Part shown: in pieces, positions 54,475 through 63,718 of the stretch
Numbering within the stretch: position 1 is the stretch's first letter
How the letters are laid out: every line of letters begins with the position of its first letter
Source: Bacteroidetes bacterium 43-93
Lineage (GTDB): Bacteria; Bacteroidota; Bacteroidia; Chitinophagales; Chitinophagaceae
Assembly (NCBI GenBank): GCA_001897855.1
Contig: MKUO01000013.1
Coordinates: 1-64,000, forward strand
Reading direction: 5' to 3'
Length of the DNA stretch: 64,000 nucleotides
Made by a program: the position numbers and the translations under genes
The notes under the pieces: generated by a model
Databases searched by the model: none
What the model was told of the DNA's origin: nothing
Seen by the model: the letters and a program-made list of their open reading frames with translations, nothing else

Positions 54475-57400
54475 TTAATCAGCCAGTTTATCAATTGCAG
54501 TTGCTTCTTCCACTTTCCTCCTGGATAGGAAGGTATAGATTACAGGTATAATAAGCAACGACAGGAATAAAGAGAACAATACACCGCCCACAATTACAAT
54601 ACCCAAAGGCATACGGCTGGTAGATGCTGCCCCAAGCGATAGTGCCAGCGGCAACGCACCAAATATCATAGCCAGGCTGGTCATCAATATCGGCCGCAAA
54701 CGCATAGATGCGGCATCAATGGCCGCCTGTGTTTTGCTCGCTCCCCTGTCTCTTATATGGTTGGCATATTCTACTATCAGGATACCATTTTTCGTCACAA
54801 GCCCTATCAGCATGATCATACCTATCTGCGAGAATATATTCAGCGTTTGCCCAAACAGCCACAACGATAATACGGCACCGGCTATTGCCAATGGCACCGT
54901 CAGCATGATGATCAACGGATCAATAAAGCTTTCAAACTGCGCTGCAAGTATCAGGTATATCAGTACCAGAGCCAGCAAAAAGGCAAATAAGGTGTTTGAA
55001 GAGCTTTCTACATAGTCTTTTGAAGAACCACCAAGAGATGTGGTAAAGGATTCGTCAAATACTTTTTTCTGCCTCAGCTCATCATATATTTTTTGCATCT
55101 CGGCAATGCCATCGCCAATAGTTTTACCGGGCGCAAGACCGGCAGAGATGGTGGCAGATTTATAGCGGTTGTAGTGATATATCTGCGATGGGCTGGTGGT
55201 TTCTGTCATGGTAACAAAATTATCCAGCGGCATCAATTGTCCCGATGTACTTCTCACATAAAAAGTATTCAGGTCCAGCGGGGCTTCCCTGTTTTGTCTG
55301 TCCACCTGTCCTATTACCTGGTACTGCTTACCATTCTTTGTAAAGTAACCAAACCTGCCGGCGCTCAATGCCAGTTGCAGCGTTTGAGATATGTCGGCTA
55401 TCGACACACCTAACTGGGATGCCTTCGCGCGATCGATATTCACAGTAAGCTCCGGCTTGTTAAATTTCAGGTCTATATCCGTACCCTGGAACATTGGATC
55501 CTGCATTACTGCATCGAGAAATTCAGGCACTGCCTTGGCCAGCTTATCAAAATTGATATTCTGAAGGATGAATACTACCGGGTATGCACTACCACCACGT
55601 TGCACAGATATGGTCTGTTCCTGTATCGCAAAGGCCCGCCCAAAATTATACTTCTGCAGGTTGCGGTTTACCATTTGCACTATTTGATCCTGGCTGCGCG
55701 TGCGGTCTTCAGGGTCCTTTAATCGCACGCTCAATATACCTGTATTCACCGCGCCCGATCCTGAGAAACTCGGCGCAGTAACAGAAAGTAAAACTTCACT
55801 TTCTGGCACAGAATCCACCACCATCTTTATCAGCTTGTCCATATAGGCATCCATCGCGTCATAAGATGTTCCTTCGGGTGCAGATATTTGAGCTCTGAAG
55901 CGCGACCTGTCTTCCAGCGGTGCTAACTCACTTTGCAGCGTACGCCCTATAAAATAGATGAGGCCAAAACATACTACCATGCCTGTCAGCGCTATCCATT
56001 TACGCCTCATGATCCATACAAGCCCCTTTTTGTAGGTTGCTTCCATCCATTCGAAAAATGGTTCAGACTTCACATAGAATTTAGATGGCTTATGCACTTT
56101 ACGGGTCATTAGTACGTTTAGTACCGGCGTCAGCGATAACGATACAAATGCCGATATCAATACGGCGCCGGCCACTACAATACCAAATTCCCGGAATAGC
56201 CTTCCTGTAAACCCTTGCAGGAATACAATCGGCAAAAACACTACGGCCAGGGTGATGGAGGTAGAAATTACGGCAAAGTATATCTCCTCGCTACCTTCTT
56301 TGGCAGCGCGGTGTTTCTCCATCCCCTTCTCTATTTTTTTAAAGATATTTTCCGTCACCACTATACCATCATCCACAACAAGGCCGGTTGCCAGCACTAT
56401 AGCAAGCAGGGTCAGGATGTTGATGGTAAAGCCCATGATATACATGATAAAGAAAGCGCCTATCAGGCTCACAGGTATATCAATCAATGGCCGGAAGGCG
56501 ATCAGCCAATCCCTGAAGAACAGGTAGATAATAAGGATTACCAGCGCAAAGGCAATGAACAAGGTTTCTTCTACCTCTGCGATCGACTTCTTGATGTTCA
56601 CCGTGGTATCCAGCGCTATATTTACCTTAAAGTCAGCAGGTATATCTTTTTTTAATGCTTCATATCGTTTGTAAAATTCATCGGCAATAGCCACATAATT
56701 GGCTCCCGGCTGTGGTGATAATGCCAAAGCTATCATTGGTGTACCGCTTTCCTTAAGCACGGTTTCTTCCACTTCCGGGCCCAGTACAGCTTCCCCTACA
56801 TCTCTCAGGTGTATATCGGTACTATTAGCGTTTTTCAATATCAGGTTATTGAAGTCTTCCTCTGAAAACAATCGCCCAAAAGCCCTTACAGTTAATTCCG
56901 TATTATAACCGGATACTTTACCCGACGGCAGATCCACGTTTTGCTTATTCAAGGCATCCTGCACATCCTGGAAGGTGATTCCATAACCGGCCATCTTCAG
57001 CGGATCCAGCCATAGTCGCATGGCATAGCGCTTTTCGCCCCATATACGTATACTACTTACGCCCGGTATGGTTTGCAGGCGCTCTACGAGTACGTTTTCG
57101 GCATATTCGGTAAGTTCCAGTTGGTTTTTGGTATCGCTTTGCACCGTCATTGATATGATGGGCTGTGCATTGGCGTCTGCCTTGGTCACTACAGGGGGCG
57201 CGTCAATATCCTGCGGCAGGCTGCGTACTGCCTGCGATACTTTGTCACGCACATCATTGGCAGCAGCTTCCAGGTCTACCCCAAGATCAAATTCTACTGT
57301 AATATTACTGGTTCCTAATGCACTGGTAGAAGATATATTCTTAATACCTGCTATACCGTTAATAGATTTTTCGAGTGGTTCGGTTATTTGTGATTCAATG

Positions 57401-57573
57401 ATATCAGGATTGGCACCGGCATAACTGGTACGCACACTGATGATCGGTGGGTCTATTGATGGGTAATCGCGTACACCCAAAAATTTAAACCCTATAAAAC
57501 CAAATACAATAATTATGATACTAAATACGATAGCCATTACGGGCCGTCGCAAGGATATAGAAGGAAGACTCAT
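54475..57573 (-). CDS. RND efflux pump, HAE1-like permease
   Basis: This 1032-residue inner-membrane transporter has the AcrB layout: twelve helices and two large periplasmic loops. It contains SLRRPVMAIVFSIIIIVFGFIG at the N-terminus, GLVVDDGIVVTENIFKK with the proton-relay aspartates near TM4, and GLVTKNGILIVEYANH. It would export drugs, lipids or other small molecules in a tripartite complex. The ATG at 57573 is preferred over a TTG nine codons upstream. The TolC partner follows, but no periplasmic adaptor gene is present on either side. Confidence 0.93.
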   Translation of the reverse strand: MSLPSISLRRPVMAIVFSIIIIVFGFIGFKFLGVRDYPSIDPPIISVRTSYAGANPDIIESQITEPLEKSINGIAGIKNISSTSALGTSNITVEFDLGVDLEAAANDVRDKVSQAVRSLPQDIDAPPVVTKADANAQPIISMTVQSDTKNQLELTEYAENVLVERLQTIPGVSSIRIWGEKRYAMRLWLDPLKMAGYGITFQDVQDALNKQNVDLPSGKVSGYNTELTVRAFGRLFSEEDFNNLILKNANSTDIHLRDVGEAVLGPEVEETVLKESGTPMIALALSPQPGANYVAIADEFYKRYEALKKDIPADFKVNIALDTTVNIKKSIAEVEETLFIAFALVILIIYLFFRDWLIAFRPLIDIPVSLIGAFFIMYIMGFTINILTLLAIVLATGLVVDDGIVVTENIFKKIEKGMEKHRAAKEGSEEIYFAVISTSITLAVVFLPIVFLQGFTGRLFREFGIVVAGAVLISAFVSLSLTPVLNVLMTRKVHKPSKFYVKSEPFFEWMEATYKKGLVWIMRRKWIALTGMVVCFGLIYFIGRTLQSELAPLEDRSRFRAQISAPEGTSYDAMDAYMDKLIKMVVDSVPESEVLLSVTAPSFSGSGAVNTGILSVRLKDPEDRTRSQDQIVQMVNRNLQKYNFGRAFAIQEQTISVQRGGSAYPVVFILQNINFDKLAKAVPEFLDAVMQDPMFQGTDIDLKFNKPELTVNIDRAKASQLGVSIADISQTLQLALSAGRFGYFTKNGKQYQVIGQVDRQNREAPLDLNTFYVRSTSGQLMPLDNFVTMTETTSPSQIYHYNRYKSATISAGLAPGKTIGDGIAEMQKIYDELRQKKVFDESFTTSLGGSSKDYVESSSNTLFAFLLALVLIYLILAAQFESFIDPLIIMLTVPLAIAGAVLSLWLFGQTLNIFSQIGMIMLIGLVTKNGILIVEYANHIRDRGASKTQAAIDAASMRLRPILMTSLAMIFGALPLALSLGAASTSRMPLGIVIVGGVLFSLFLSLLIIPVIYTFLSRRKVEEATAIDKLAD

Positions 57574-57597
57574 GCAGTTTAGGTTCGAAAAATCATT

Positions 57598-57605
57598 CAA
57601 ATATA
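57598..57605 (-). promoter_or_regulatory. -7 promoter box (TATATTTG) of the RND operon
   Basis: Exact TAnnTTTG match on the minus strand, 24 nt before the ATG at 57573. It shows the operon begins with the RND gene. Confidence 0.6.
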
Positions 57606-57784
57606 CATAGCAACGCTATTACAAACCCTTTCAAAAAGTTAAGAATTTTACTATTACCTATACATTAAATGGCAATTTATTGGCATGATATTATACTCTT
57701 TAATTACTTTTTTACTGGTACTCCGTTCTAAATCAGCATATAGTCTATAAGCCTATTTTAATTTATTATTATCAGGGTTTATTG

Positions 57785-57816
57785 TTTGGGGCATTAATGG
57801 AGGGCGGTTAACTTTG
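57785..57816 (+). promoter_or_regulatory. Full Bacteroidota promoter of the superoxide dismutase gene
   Basis: TTTG (57785-57788), a 20-bp spacer and TAACTTTG (57809-57816) match both the -33 and -7 elements. The leader is about 20-26 nt. This is the clearest complete promoter in the window. Confidence 0.8.
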
Positions 57817-57842
57817 GCTTTTATTTTTTAAAACTTACAATT

Positions 57843-58448
57843 ATGGCACATACTTTACCGGCATTACCGTATGCCTTCGATGCTCTGGAACCGCATATAG
57901 ATGCGCAGACAATGCAAATACACCACGACAAGCACCACCAGGCTTATGTCGACAACCTGAATAAAGCTTTGGCAGGTACAGAAGGCGAAAGCAAAACGCT
58001 GGAAGAACTGATGGCCGATATCTCTAAATACCCAATGGCTGTTCGCAACAACGGTGGTGGACACTTTAACCATACCCTGTTCTGGACAGTTTTAGGCCCT
58101 AACGCAGGCGGCGCACCAACAAGCGATCTCGCTGAAGCTATCAATAGCGCATTCGGCTCTTTTGATGCTCTGAAAGAAAAAATGAACAATGCTGGTGCTA
58201 CGCGTTTTGGGAGCGGCTGGGCATGGCTGATCGTAAAAGATGGCAAACTGGATGTATGCTCTACCCCAAACCAGGACAATCCACTGATGGATATTGCTGA
58301 AGTAAAAGGCACTCCGATCCTCGGTATCGATGTTTGGGAACACGCTTATTACCTGAAGTATCAAAACAGGCGCCCTGAATACCTGTCAACTATATGGAAC
58401 GTGATCAATTGGGACGAGGTAAACAAACGTTTCAAAGCAGCACGCTAG
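57843..58448 (+). CDS. sodA: Superoxide dismutase, Mn/Fe family (Mn-type residues)
   Basis: This 201-residue enzyme dismutates superoxide. Metal ligands sit in [26 protein letters not shown] and [28 protein letters not shown] and TPNQDNP carry the Gly and Gln placement of Mn-type enzymes, though cambialistic use of iron is possible. It has no signal peptide, so it is cytoplasmic. It is a single-gene unit with a strong promoter and a terminator. Confidence 0.95.
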   Translation: MAHTLPALPYAFDALEPHIDAQTMQIHHDKHHQAYVDNLNKALAGTEGESKTLEELMADISKYPMAVRNNGGGHFNHTLFWTVLGPNAGGAPTSDLAEAINSAFGSFDALKEKMNNAGATRFGSGWAWLIVKDGKLDVCSTPNQDNPLMDIAEVKGTPILGIDVWEHAYYLKYQNRRPEYLSTIWNVINWDEVNKRFKAAR

Positions 58449-58470
58449 ATATTTATTTCCAAACGATTTA

Positions 58471-58504
58471 CATAAACCACTCCAAATGGAGTGGTTTATG
58501 TTTT
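58471..58504 (+). terminator. Terminator after sodA
   Basis: CATAAACCACTCCA (58471-58484) pairs with TGGAGTGGTTTATG (58487-58500), followed by TTTTG. Confidence 0.88.
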
Positions 58505-58609
58505 GTTGCCGGCTGTCGTTTTCGACTTTTTCCACACTCGCGATAGATATATAATACATATTTCTTTTAAATACCGTGTTCTAAACCCTGTCACTTAGCG
58601 TTAATCAGT

Positions 58610-58617
58610 TAAATTTG
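58610..58617 (+). promoter_or_regulatory. -7 promoter box (TAAATTTG) of the DUF1835 gene
   Basis: Exact TAnnTTTG match, 4 nt before the ATG at 58622, predicting a leaderless message. Confidence 0.65.
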
Positions 58618-58621
58618 CACC

Positions 58622-59473
58622 ATGATTTATCATTTTGTTGTGGGCGATATGGCAGCCCAACCCCTTATAGAAGCTGTTGCTAATGAACCTTCTTTACAGG
58701 GAGAAGTGATCGTTTTAAAAGATATCCTCCATGTAGGCCCGTTACAAAAGCAAAATGGCGATGGTTTCAGTGCATTGCGTGGTGCCTTCTGGCAGCAGGT
58801 TACCGGTAGTGAAAAAGCACCGGAGCTGAATGATATGGAAAGGCTGCTGGAGGTTTCAAAGAATATGTTCAATAATCCGGATGCGCAGACCTGGCTTTGG
58901 ATGGCCCCATGGCCGGCAGATGTTACTGCCTATCACTGGATGCTCCCTTATATGAGCAAACACCCGGGCCGTTTCTACCTGGTGAATATTGCAGGCTTAC
59001 CGTTCCTTAATGAAGATGGCAAAGTATATTTTCCTAAAAACCTGAGCGAAATACTACCGAAAGAATTGGTAAAGGCGCGCAGGCTGGCAAGACAGGTAAC
59101 ACCGGCGGAGTTTGAAGTGGATGGTGAAGAATGGTACAAGATGGAGCAGGAAGATGCCCCGATACGCACACACGAAGGCGGCAAAAAGATCGCAGCCCGC
59201 AAAGAAGATCATTACGATAATATCCTGCTAAGTTTTTGCTCTCATCAGTTCCAGAAAGCACATAAGATCATTAACCAGTCTATTAGCAAATACAATGTAC
59301 CGACTGGCGATGTGTATCTTGGCTGGCGCTTGAGGCAACTCGCAGCAGAAGGCAAACTGCAGTTGCAGGGAGATGTTACAAAGACCTTAAAGGATTTTGA
59401 GGTAAAGCTACCGGGTGGCGACAGTGTGACCGCAGAAGCAGCAACAACAGAAGCACAGGAAAACCAGAACTAA
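58622..59473 (+). CDS. DUF1835 domain-containing protein
   Basis: This 283-residue protein begins IYHFVVGDMAAQPLIEAV and has VIVLKDILHVGPL, the DUF1835 N-terminal signature. A DUF3658-like C-terminal part follows (DHYDNILLSFCSHQFQKAHKII and VYLGWRLRQLAAEGKLQLQG). The last 25 residues are a Glu/Thr/Gln-rich tail. There is no signal peptide or TM segment. The family has no established function. An unknown membrane protein follows 8 nt downstream. Confidence 0.85.
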   Translation: MIYHFVVGDMAAQPLIEAVANEPSLQGEVIVLKDILHVGPLQKQNGDGFSALRGAFWQQVTGSEKAPELNDMERLLEVSKNMFNNPDAQTWLWMAPWPADVTAYHWMLPYMSKHPGRFYLVNIAGLPFLNEDGKVYFPKNLSEILPKELVKARRLARQVTPAEFEVDGEEWYKMEQEDAPIRTHEGGKKIAARKEDHYDNILLSFCSHQFQKAHKIINQSISKYNVPTGDVYLGWRLRQLAAEGKLQLQGDVTKTLKDFEVKLPGGDSVTAEAATTEAQENQN

Positions 59474-59481
59474 TTCAGCAC

Positions 59482-60150
59482 ATGACCTTTGAATTACCAC
59501 TTACAGAAGAAAGAGTAAAGTCTCACCAGGTAACTGCTCTGCACTTGTTTATCTCCTTTATATTGGTGATAACGGGCGCAGTTGTGCTGGCCGGTTATTA
59601 TGGCGTTTCCAAAATGCCTATAGATAAGGCACTGCAATATCGTAGTGTATTATACTATGGCCAGGCAGTAGGCATTGGCGTATTGGTACTGGGGCTTGGT
59701 TTATTGCTGCTGATATTACTAAAGAATAAAACGCTCATGCGCAATCCCTTTTTCAACTTTGTACTAAGGGTATTGGAGTTTATGGTGATGATTGCACTCA
59801 CAATACTGGCTATAAGAAGCCACGTTACAGTGCCGGCAGTTACCTATGGTTTGCTGGCCGCAACAATATGCTTTGCTATTTATTGGGAACGCCTTTCAGA
59901 CAAACCTTTAGTAATAAAAGTAGATCAAACAGGCATCCGACTGCCGGTAAATTCCCGCAAACGATTTATCGACTGGCGCGATGTGGATCATGTATTGCTT
60001 CGTTTTGGTACACTTACGTTGAATATGCATGACAACAGTATGATGCAATGGAGTGTCGGCAACCTGGCATTTGAAAAAGAATTGTTTGATGTTTACTGCA
60101 TCAGGCAAATAGAAAAAGCAAAAGAAAGAAGAGTTAAGAACGACTGGTAG
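59482..60150 (+). CDS. Hypothetical four-helix membrane protein with PH-like C-terminus
   Basis: This 222-residue protein has four predicted transmembrane helices (about 20-45, 56-80, 92-110, 115-132) and then a soluble C-terminal domain of about 85 residues (IKVDQTGIRLPVNSRKRFIDWRDVDHVLLRFGTLTL) that looks like a bacterial PH-like beta fold. I do not recognise a named family. It is 8 nt downstream of the DUF1835 gene and 40 nt upstream of a radical SAM gene, suggesting one operon. No function is proposed. Confidence 0.75.
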   Translation: MTFELPLTEERVKSHQVTALHLFISFILVITGAVVLAGYYGVSKMPIDKALQYRSVLYYGQAVGIGVLVLGLGLLLLILLKNKTLMRNPFFNFVLRVLEFMVMIALTILAIRSHVTVPAVTYGLLAATICFAIYWERLSDKPLVIKVDQTGIRLPVNSRKRFIDWRDVDHVLLRFGTLTLNMHDNSMMQWSVGNLAFEKELFDVYCIRQIEKAKERRVKNDW

Positions 60151-60178
60151 TACTGCCGGTTTTATTATTTATAAATCA

Positions 60179-60190
60179 GAGGAGAAGGGA
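60179..60190 (+). promoter_or_regulatory. Unusual Shine-Dalgarno-like purine tract before the radical SAM gene
   Basis: GAGGAGAAGGGA runs directly up to the ATG at 60191. It contains AGGAG, rare among starts in this window. Confidence 0.45.
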
Positions 60191-61474
60191 ATGACACCTT
60201 ATTTATTATATTCTGACGGGAACGGAAACATCTTTGAAGACACATCTCTGTATGCGATAGGCCGTATGGGCTGGGATGCTATGCCTGTAGATGAAGAGGA
60301 TTGGATAGAACTGCCCGATGGTGGTTCTTTGTATGAACTGCCGGAAAGAAGAGGCATTGGTATTGACGTAAAAACAGGTGAGATGCGCCTGTGCGAAAAA
60401 GGATGGGCTGTAGCGGCATTCATTCCGCCTGCGCATACCGGCCTTTATATGGCGGCTTTCGAGGCATTGCCGGAAGCGCAAACGCTGCCTTTATTTTGTT
60501 ATACCGCTGTAGGCTGGTACAACGAAAAATTCTACGTGACTGCCGTACGCATAGAAAGAGATATACGCCAGGAAGCGAAGGGCTATAACGAGGATAAAAT
60601 AAAATTGGGTGTAGAACACATGCTGGAAGCATACCCGCATAACCGACTGGTAGAGCATCTTGCGAATAACTGCACACTCACCTATCATTGCCCTGCCGCA
60701 CGTAATTATTTTATAGGCCGTTGGGAATGTCCAATTCCTATTTCACCGGCTTGTAATGCTAACTGCATTGGCTGTATATCTTTCCAACCTCAGGAAGAAA
60801 CCATCTACTCTGCCCAGGATAGGCTGACCTTCAAGCCTACAGCGGCAGAGGTTGTAGAGTATACCGTTCCCCACCTCGAAACAGCGCCTTATCCTATTGT
60901 CAGCTTTGGGCAAGGTTGCGAAGGTGAGCCTTTGCTTATGTGGGAGACAATTCGCGAAGCCATCATAGAGATACGCAAGCATACACAAAAGGGCAGCATC
61001 AATATCAATACCAATGGTAGCAAACCGGACGCAGTTGAAGAACTAATGAAAGCCGGTTTGAACAGCATCAGGGTGAGCCTTAACTCAGTTCGGCCAGAGA
61101 TCTATACCAAATACTATCTGCCTAATAACTACAAGTTTGAAGACATCCGCGAAAGCGCCCGCATTGTAAGGCAATATGGCGGCTGGGCATCTATCAACTA
61201 TTTTGTATTCCCCGGCATGACGGATAGTGTTGCCGAATATGAAGCCTTGCGCGAATTCATCAAATACACGGATATCTCCATGATCCAATGGCGCAACTTC
61301 AATATTGATCCCGATTGGTATCTCGGCAGGCTTGGTGTTACAGACACAGGCGAATGTCTTGGCGTACGTCAGTTGATGGACCTGGTACACGAAGAGTTTC
61401 CGCATATAAAATTCGGATATTACAATCCGCCTGTAGAGCGTATGCGCAACTACGATACAGATTTTGCACATTAA
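60191..61474 (+). CDS. Radical SAM protein with unusual N-terminal domain
   Basis: This 427-residue protein has an N-terminal region of about 160 residues with no family I recognise, then three extra cysteines (Cys161, Cys167, Cys180), then the radical SAM motif CNANCIGC (Cys188, Cys192, Cys195). Its barrel half has SFGQGCEGEPLL (the GGE-like SAM contact), SININTNGSKPDAV and IRVSLNSVRPEIY. The enzyme would cleave SAM reductively with a [4Fe-4S] cluster; the extra cysteines could hold an auxiliary cluster. The substrate is unknown. A purine-rich tract abuts its ATG. Confidence 0.85.
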   Translation: MTPYLLYSDGNGNIFEDTSLYAIGRMGWDAMPVDEEDWIELPDGGSLYELPERRGIGIDVKTGEMRLCEKGWAVAAFIPPAHTGLYMAAFEALPEAQTLPLFCYTAVGWYNEKFYVTAVRIERDIRQEAKGYNEDKIKLGVEHMLEAYPHNRLVEHLANNCTLTYHCPAARNYFIGRWECPIPISPACNANCIGCISFQPQEETIYSAQDRLTFKPTAAEVVEYTVPHLETAPYPIVSFGQGCEGEPLLMWETIREAIIEIRKHTQKGSININTNGSKPDAVEELMKAGLNSIRVSLNSVRPEIYTKYYLPNNYKFEDIRESARIVRQYGGWASINYFVFPGMTDSVAEYEALREFIKYTDISMIQWRNFNIDPDWYLGRLGVTDTGECLGVRQLMDLVHEEFPHIKFGYYNPPVERMRNYDTDFAH

Positions 61475-61505
61475 CGTTATTCTTGCAATTCTTTAGTTAT
61501 TTTAG

Positions 61506-62354
61506 ATGCAAATGGATGCCACAGTAGAACAAAAGATCAATGTAAAGGCCGCAGCATGGACTGCAGGAGTACACATTGTACTGCTGTTATTATTCCTGCT
61601 TTTAAAATACAGTTCGCCAGCTATCGAAAAACCGGTTCAGGAACTGGGCATGGAAGTAAACCTAGGCACCAGTGATGAAGGCAGCGGCACAGATCAGCCG
61701 ATGGCGGTAGAAGAACCGGCACCGGACAATGCATCCGCTAAAAATGCCGCTACTGCCTCACAGGCAAACAATGCTAAAGAAATATTACAGTCGGATGAGG
61801 CAGATGCTCCGGTGATCAACACTCCGCCGGTTAATAATAAGCCCAACAACAACGCTGCTGCCACTCCGCGCAAGCCTGCTAAAACAAACACGAACACTGA
61901 TAACGCTAATACTACCCGCCCCCAACGTCCTCGGTATGTGTACAATGGAGGTACAGGAAAAGGCGGTAATAACGCAATGAGCAATGCGCCCGGCACAAGT
62001 GAAGGCAATACTCATGGCAATGGCGACAGGGGCGTTCCCGGTGGCACGCCCGGTGCAAGCAACTATAGCGGTATTCCCGGCAGTGGTAACGGCATCAGCC
62101 ACAATTTAAGCGGGCGCTCCATAGTTGCCTTTCCCCCACCGGATGCCGATTTCCGAGAAGGGGGCCGTGTGGTGATTCGTATCACGGTAAACCGTCAGGG
62201 CGTGATCGTGAATAAACAGGTCCGTTCTGCTACCAATTCAGAGATCAGGGCCATTGCATTAAGAAAAGCAGATAAAGTAAGGTTCAATAAAAGTGAAAAT
62301 GCTCCTGAAGAACAATTCGGGGATATTACCTTTGTATTCAAAACACGTTCGTGA
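61506..62354 (+). CDS. TonB-like energy transducer
   Basis: This 282-residue protein has a short cytoplasmic start, one transmembrane helix (about 19-37), a long Ala/Asn/Pro/Gly-rich periplasmic stretch (about 50-190), and a TonB C-terminal-like domain (about 200-282, GGRVVIRITVNRQGVIVNKQVRSATNSEIRAIALRKADKVRFN). It would link proton-motive force to outer-membrane receptors, but no exbB or exbD gene adjoins it. A near -7 word TATTCTTG lies at 61478-61485. Its stop overlaps the folC GTG start by 4 nt. Confidence 0.85.
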   Translation: MQMDATVEQKINVKAAAWTAGVHIVLLLLFLLLKYSSPAIEKPVQELGMEVNLGTSDEGSGTDQPMAVEEPAPDNASAKNAATASQANNAKEILQSDEADAPVINTPPVNNKPNNNAAATPRKPAKTNTNTDNANTTRPQRPRYVYNGGTGKGGNNAMSNAPGTSEGNTHGNGDRGVPGGTPGASNYSGIPGSGNGISHNLSGRSIVAFPPPDADFREGGRVVIRITVNRQGVIVNKQVRSATNSEIRAIALRKADKVRFNKSENAPEEQFGDITFVFKTRS

Positions 62355-63718
62355 CCAATAATCCAGATATACAGCGCGATTATGAGAAAACTCTCAGTTT
62401 TCTGTACGATCAGCTGCCAATGTTTTCAAAGATCGGCAAGGATGCCATTAAAAAAGATCTGACCAATACATTAAAGCTATGCGAAGTAGCAGGTAATCCT
62501 CACGAAAAATTCAAGTCCATACACATAGCCGGCACCAACGGCAAAGGCAGCACCAGCCATATGCTGGCAGCTATACTCCAGGAAAGTGGTTACAAAGTAG
62601 GTTTATACACTTCGCCACACCTGGTAGATTTCAGGGAGCGTATACGTATCAATGGCACACCTGTTGGCAAGCAGTGGGTAGTCGATTTTGTTGCAAAATA
62701 TCAACGCGAGATCGAAGACATCGAACCTTCGTTTTTCGAGATCACAGTCGCGATGGCTTTCGCTTGTTTTGCAGAAGAACAGGTAGACATCGCTGTGATT
62801 GAAACAGGCCTCGGTGGCAGGCTGGACAGCACAAATATCATTACGCCTGTACTCTCTGTAATAACCAACATTGATTTCGATCACATGGATATGCTGGGCA
62901 ATACATTGCCGCTCATCGCGGGCGAAAAAGCAGGCATCATCAAACCGAAAATTCCTGTAGTGATCGGCCAGCAGCACCCCGAAACCGAAAAAGTTTTTTT
63001 CGAGCACGCCATACATAAACAGAGCACCATCTATTATGCCGATGCTATGTGGGATATGGTGCGCACAGGTAACAATGGTACCCACCAATTCTATAAGGCA
63101 GTGAACAGGGCCAAACGCGAGATGCACGATATTGATACGGATCTGCAAGGCAGCTATCAATACCATAATCTAAAAACTGTGTTCGCTTCAGTAGATGTAC
63201 TTGCCGCCGGTGGGTGGAATATTCCTTTCGCATCGGTTCAGCGGGCGCTTTCAAAAGTAAAAAGGCTCACTGGTCTTCATGGGCGCTGGGATGTGCTGCA
63301 AACCACACCAATGATAGTGGCAGATGTAGCGCACAACCCTGCGGGACTAACACAGGTGATGAAACAATGGGAAAATGTCCAGGCTACGCAAAAGCATATA
63401 GTAGTAGGCTTTGTAAAAGATAAGGACGTTGATGAAGCACTAAGCCTTTTCCCTAAAGACAATATCTATTATTTCTGCAATGCTAACATTCCACGCGCAT
63501 TACCTGCGTCAGAGTTAAAGAAACGTGCGGAAGCAAAAGGCCTCAATGGAAATCTTTACAAATCAGTCGCCGATGCTGTGGCATCTGCCCGCAATGCAGT
63601 TACACAGCATGATGCCATATTGGTTACCGGGAGTTTCTTTATCGTAGGTGAGGCAATAGAATACATGCACATCAATAACGGCAAGTTATTTCCCTCTTCC
63701 CTGGAAGATCACCATTAG
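62351..63718 (+). CDS. folC: Bifunctional folylpolyglutamate synthase/dihydrofolate synthase
   Basis: This 455-residue Mur-ligase-type enzyme adds glutamate to dihydropteroate and folates. It has the P-loop IAGTNGKGSTSHML (from about Gly61), YTSPHLVDFRERIRINGTPV, VIETGLGGRLDSTNII and FDHMDMLGNTL, then HGRWDVLQ and VADVAHNPAG in the C-terminal domain. The start is GTG in a GTGA overlap with the TonB-like gene, which implies coupled translation. Its 3' end overlaps the convergent sugar transferase by 33 nt. Confidence 0.95.
   Translation: MTNNPDIQRDYEKTLSFLYDQLPMFSKIGKDAIKKDLTNTLKLCEVAGNPHEKFKSIHIAGTNGKGSTSHMLAAILQESGYKVGLYTSPHLVDFRERIRINGTPVGKQWVVDFVAKYQREIEDIEPSFFEITVAMAFACFAEEQVDIAVIETGLGGRLDSTNIITPVLSVITNIDFDHMDMLGNTLPLIAGEKAGIIKPKIPVVIGQQHPETEKVFFEHAIHKQSTIYYADAMWDMVRTGNNGTHQFYKAVNRAKREMHDIDTDLQGSYQYHNLKTVFASVDVLAAGGWNIPFASVQRALSKVKRLTGLHGRWDVLQTTPMIVADVAHNPAGLTQVMKQWENVQATQKHIVVGFVKDKDVDEALSLFPKDNIYYFCNANIPRALPASELKKRAEAKGLNGNLYKSVADAVASARNAVTQHDAILVTGSFFIVGEAIEYMHINNGKLFPSSLEDHH

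Noticed and set aside
62603-63166. Open frame of 187 codons on the minus strand inside folC
   Set aside because: It is antisense to conserved folC motifs and its translation shows no known family.
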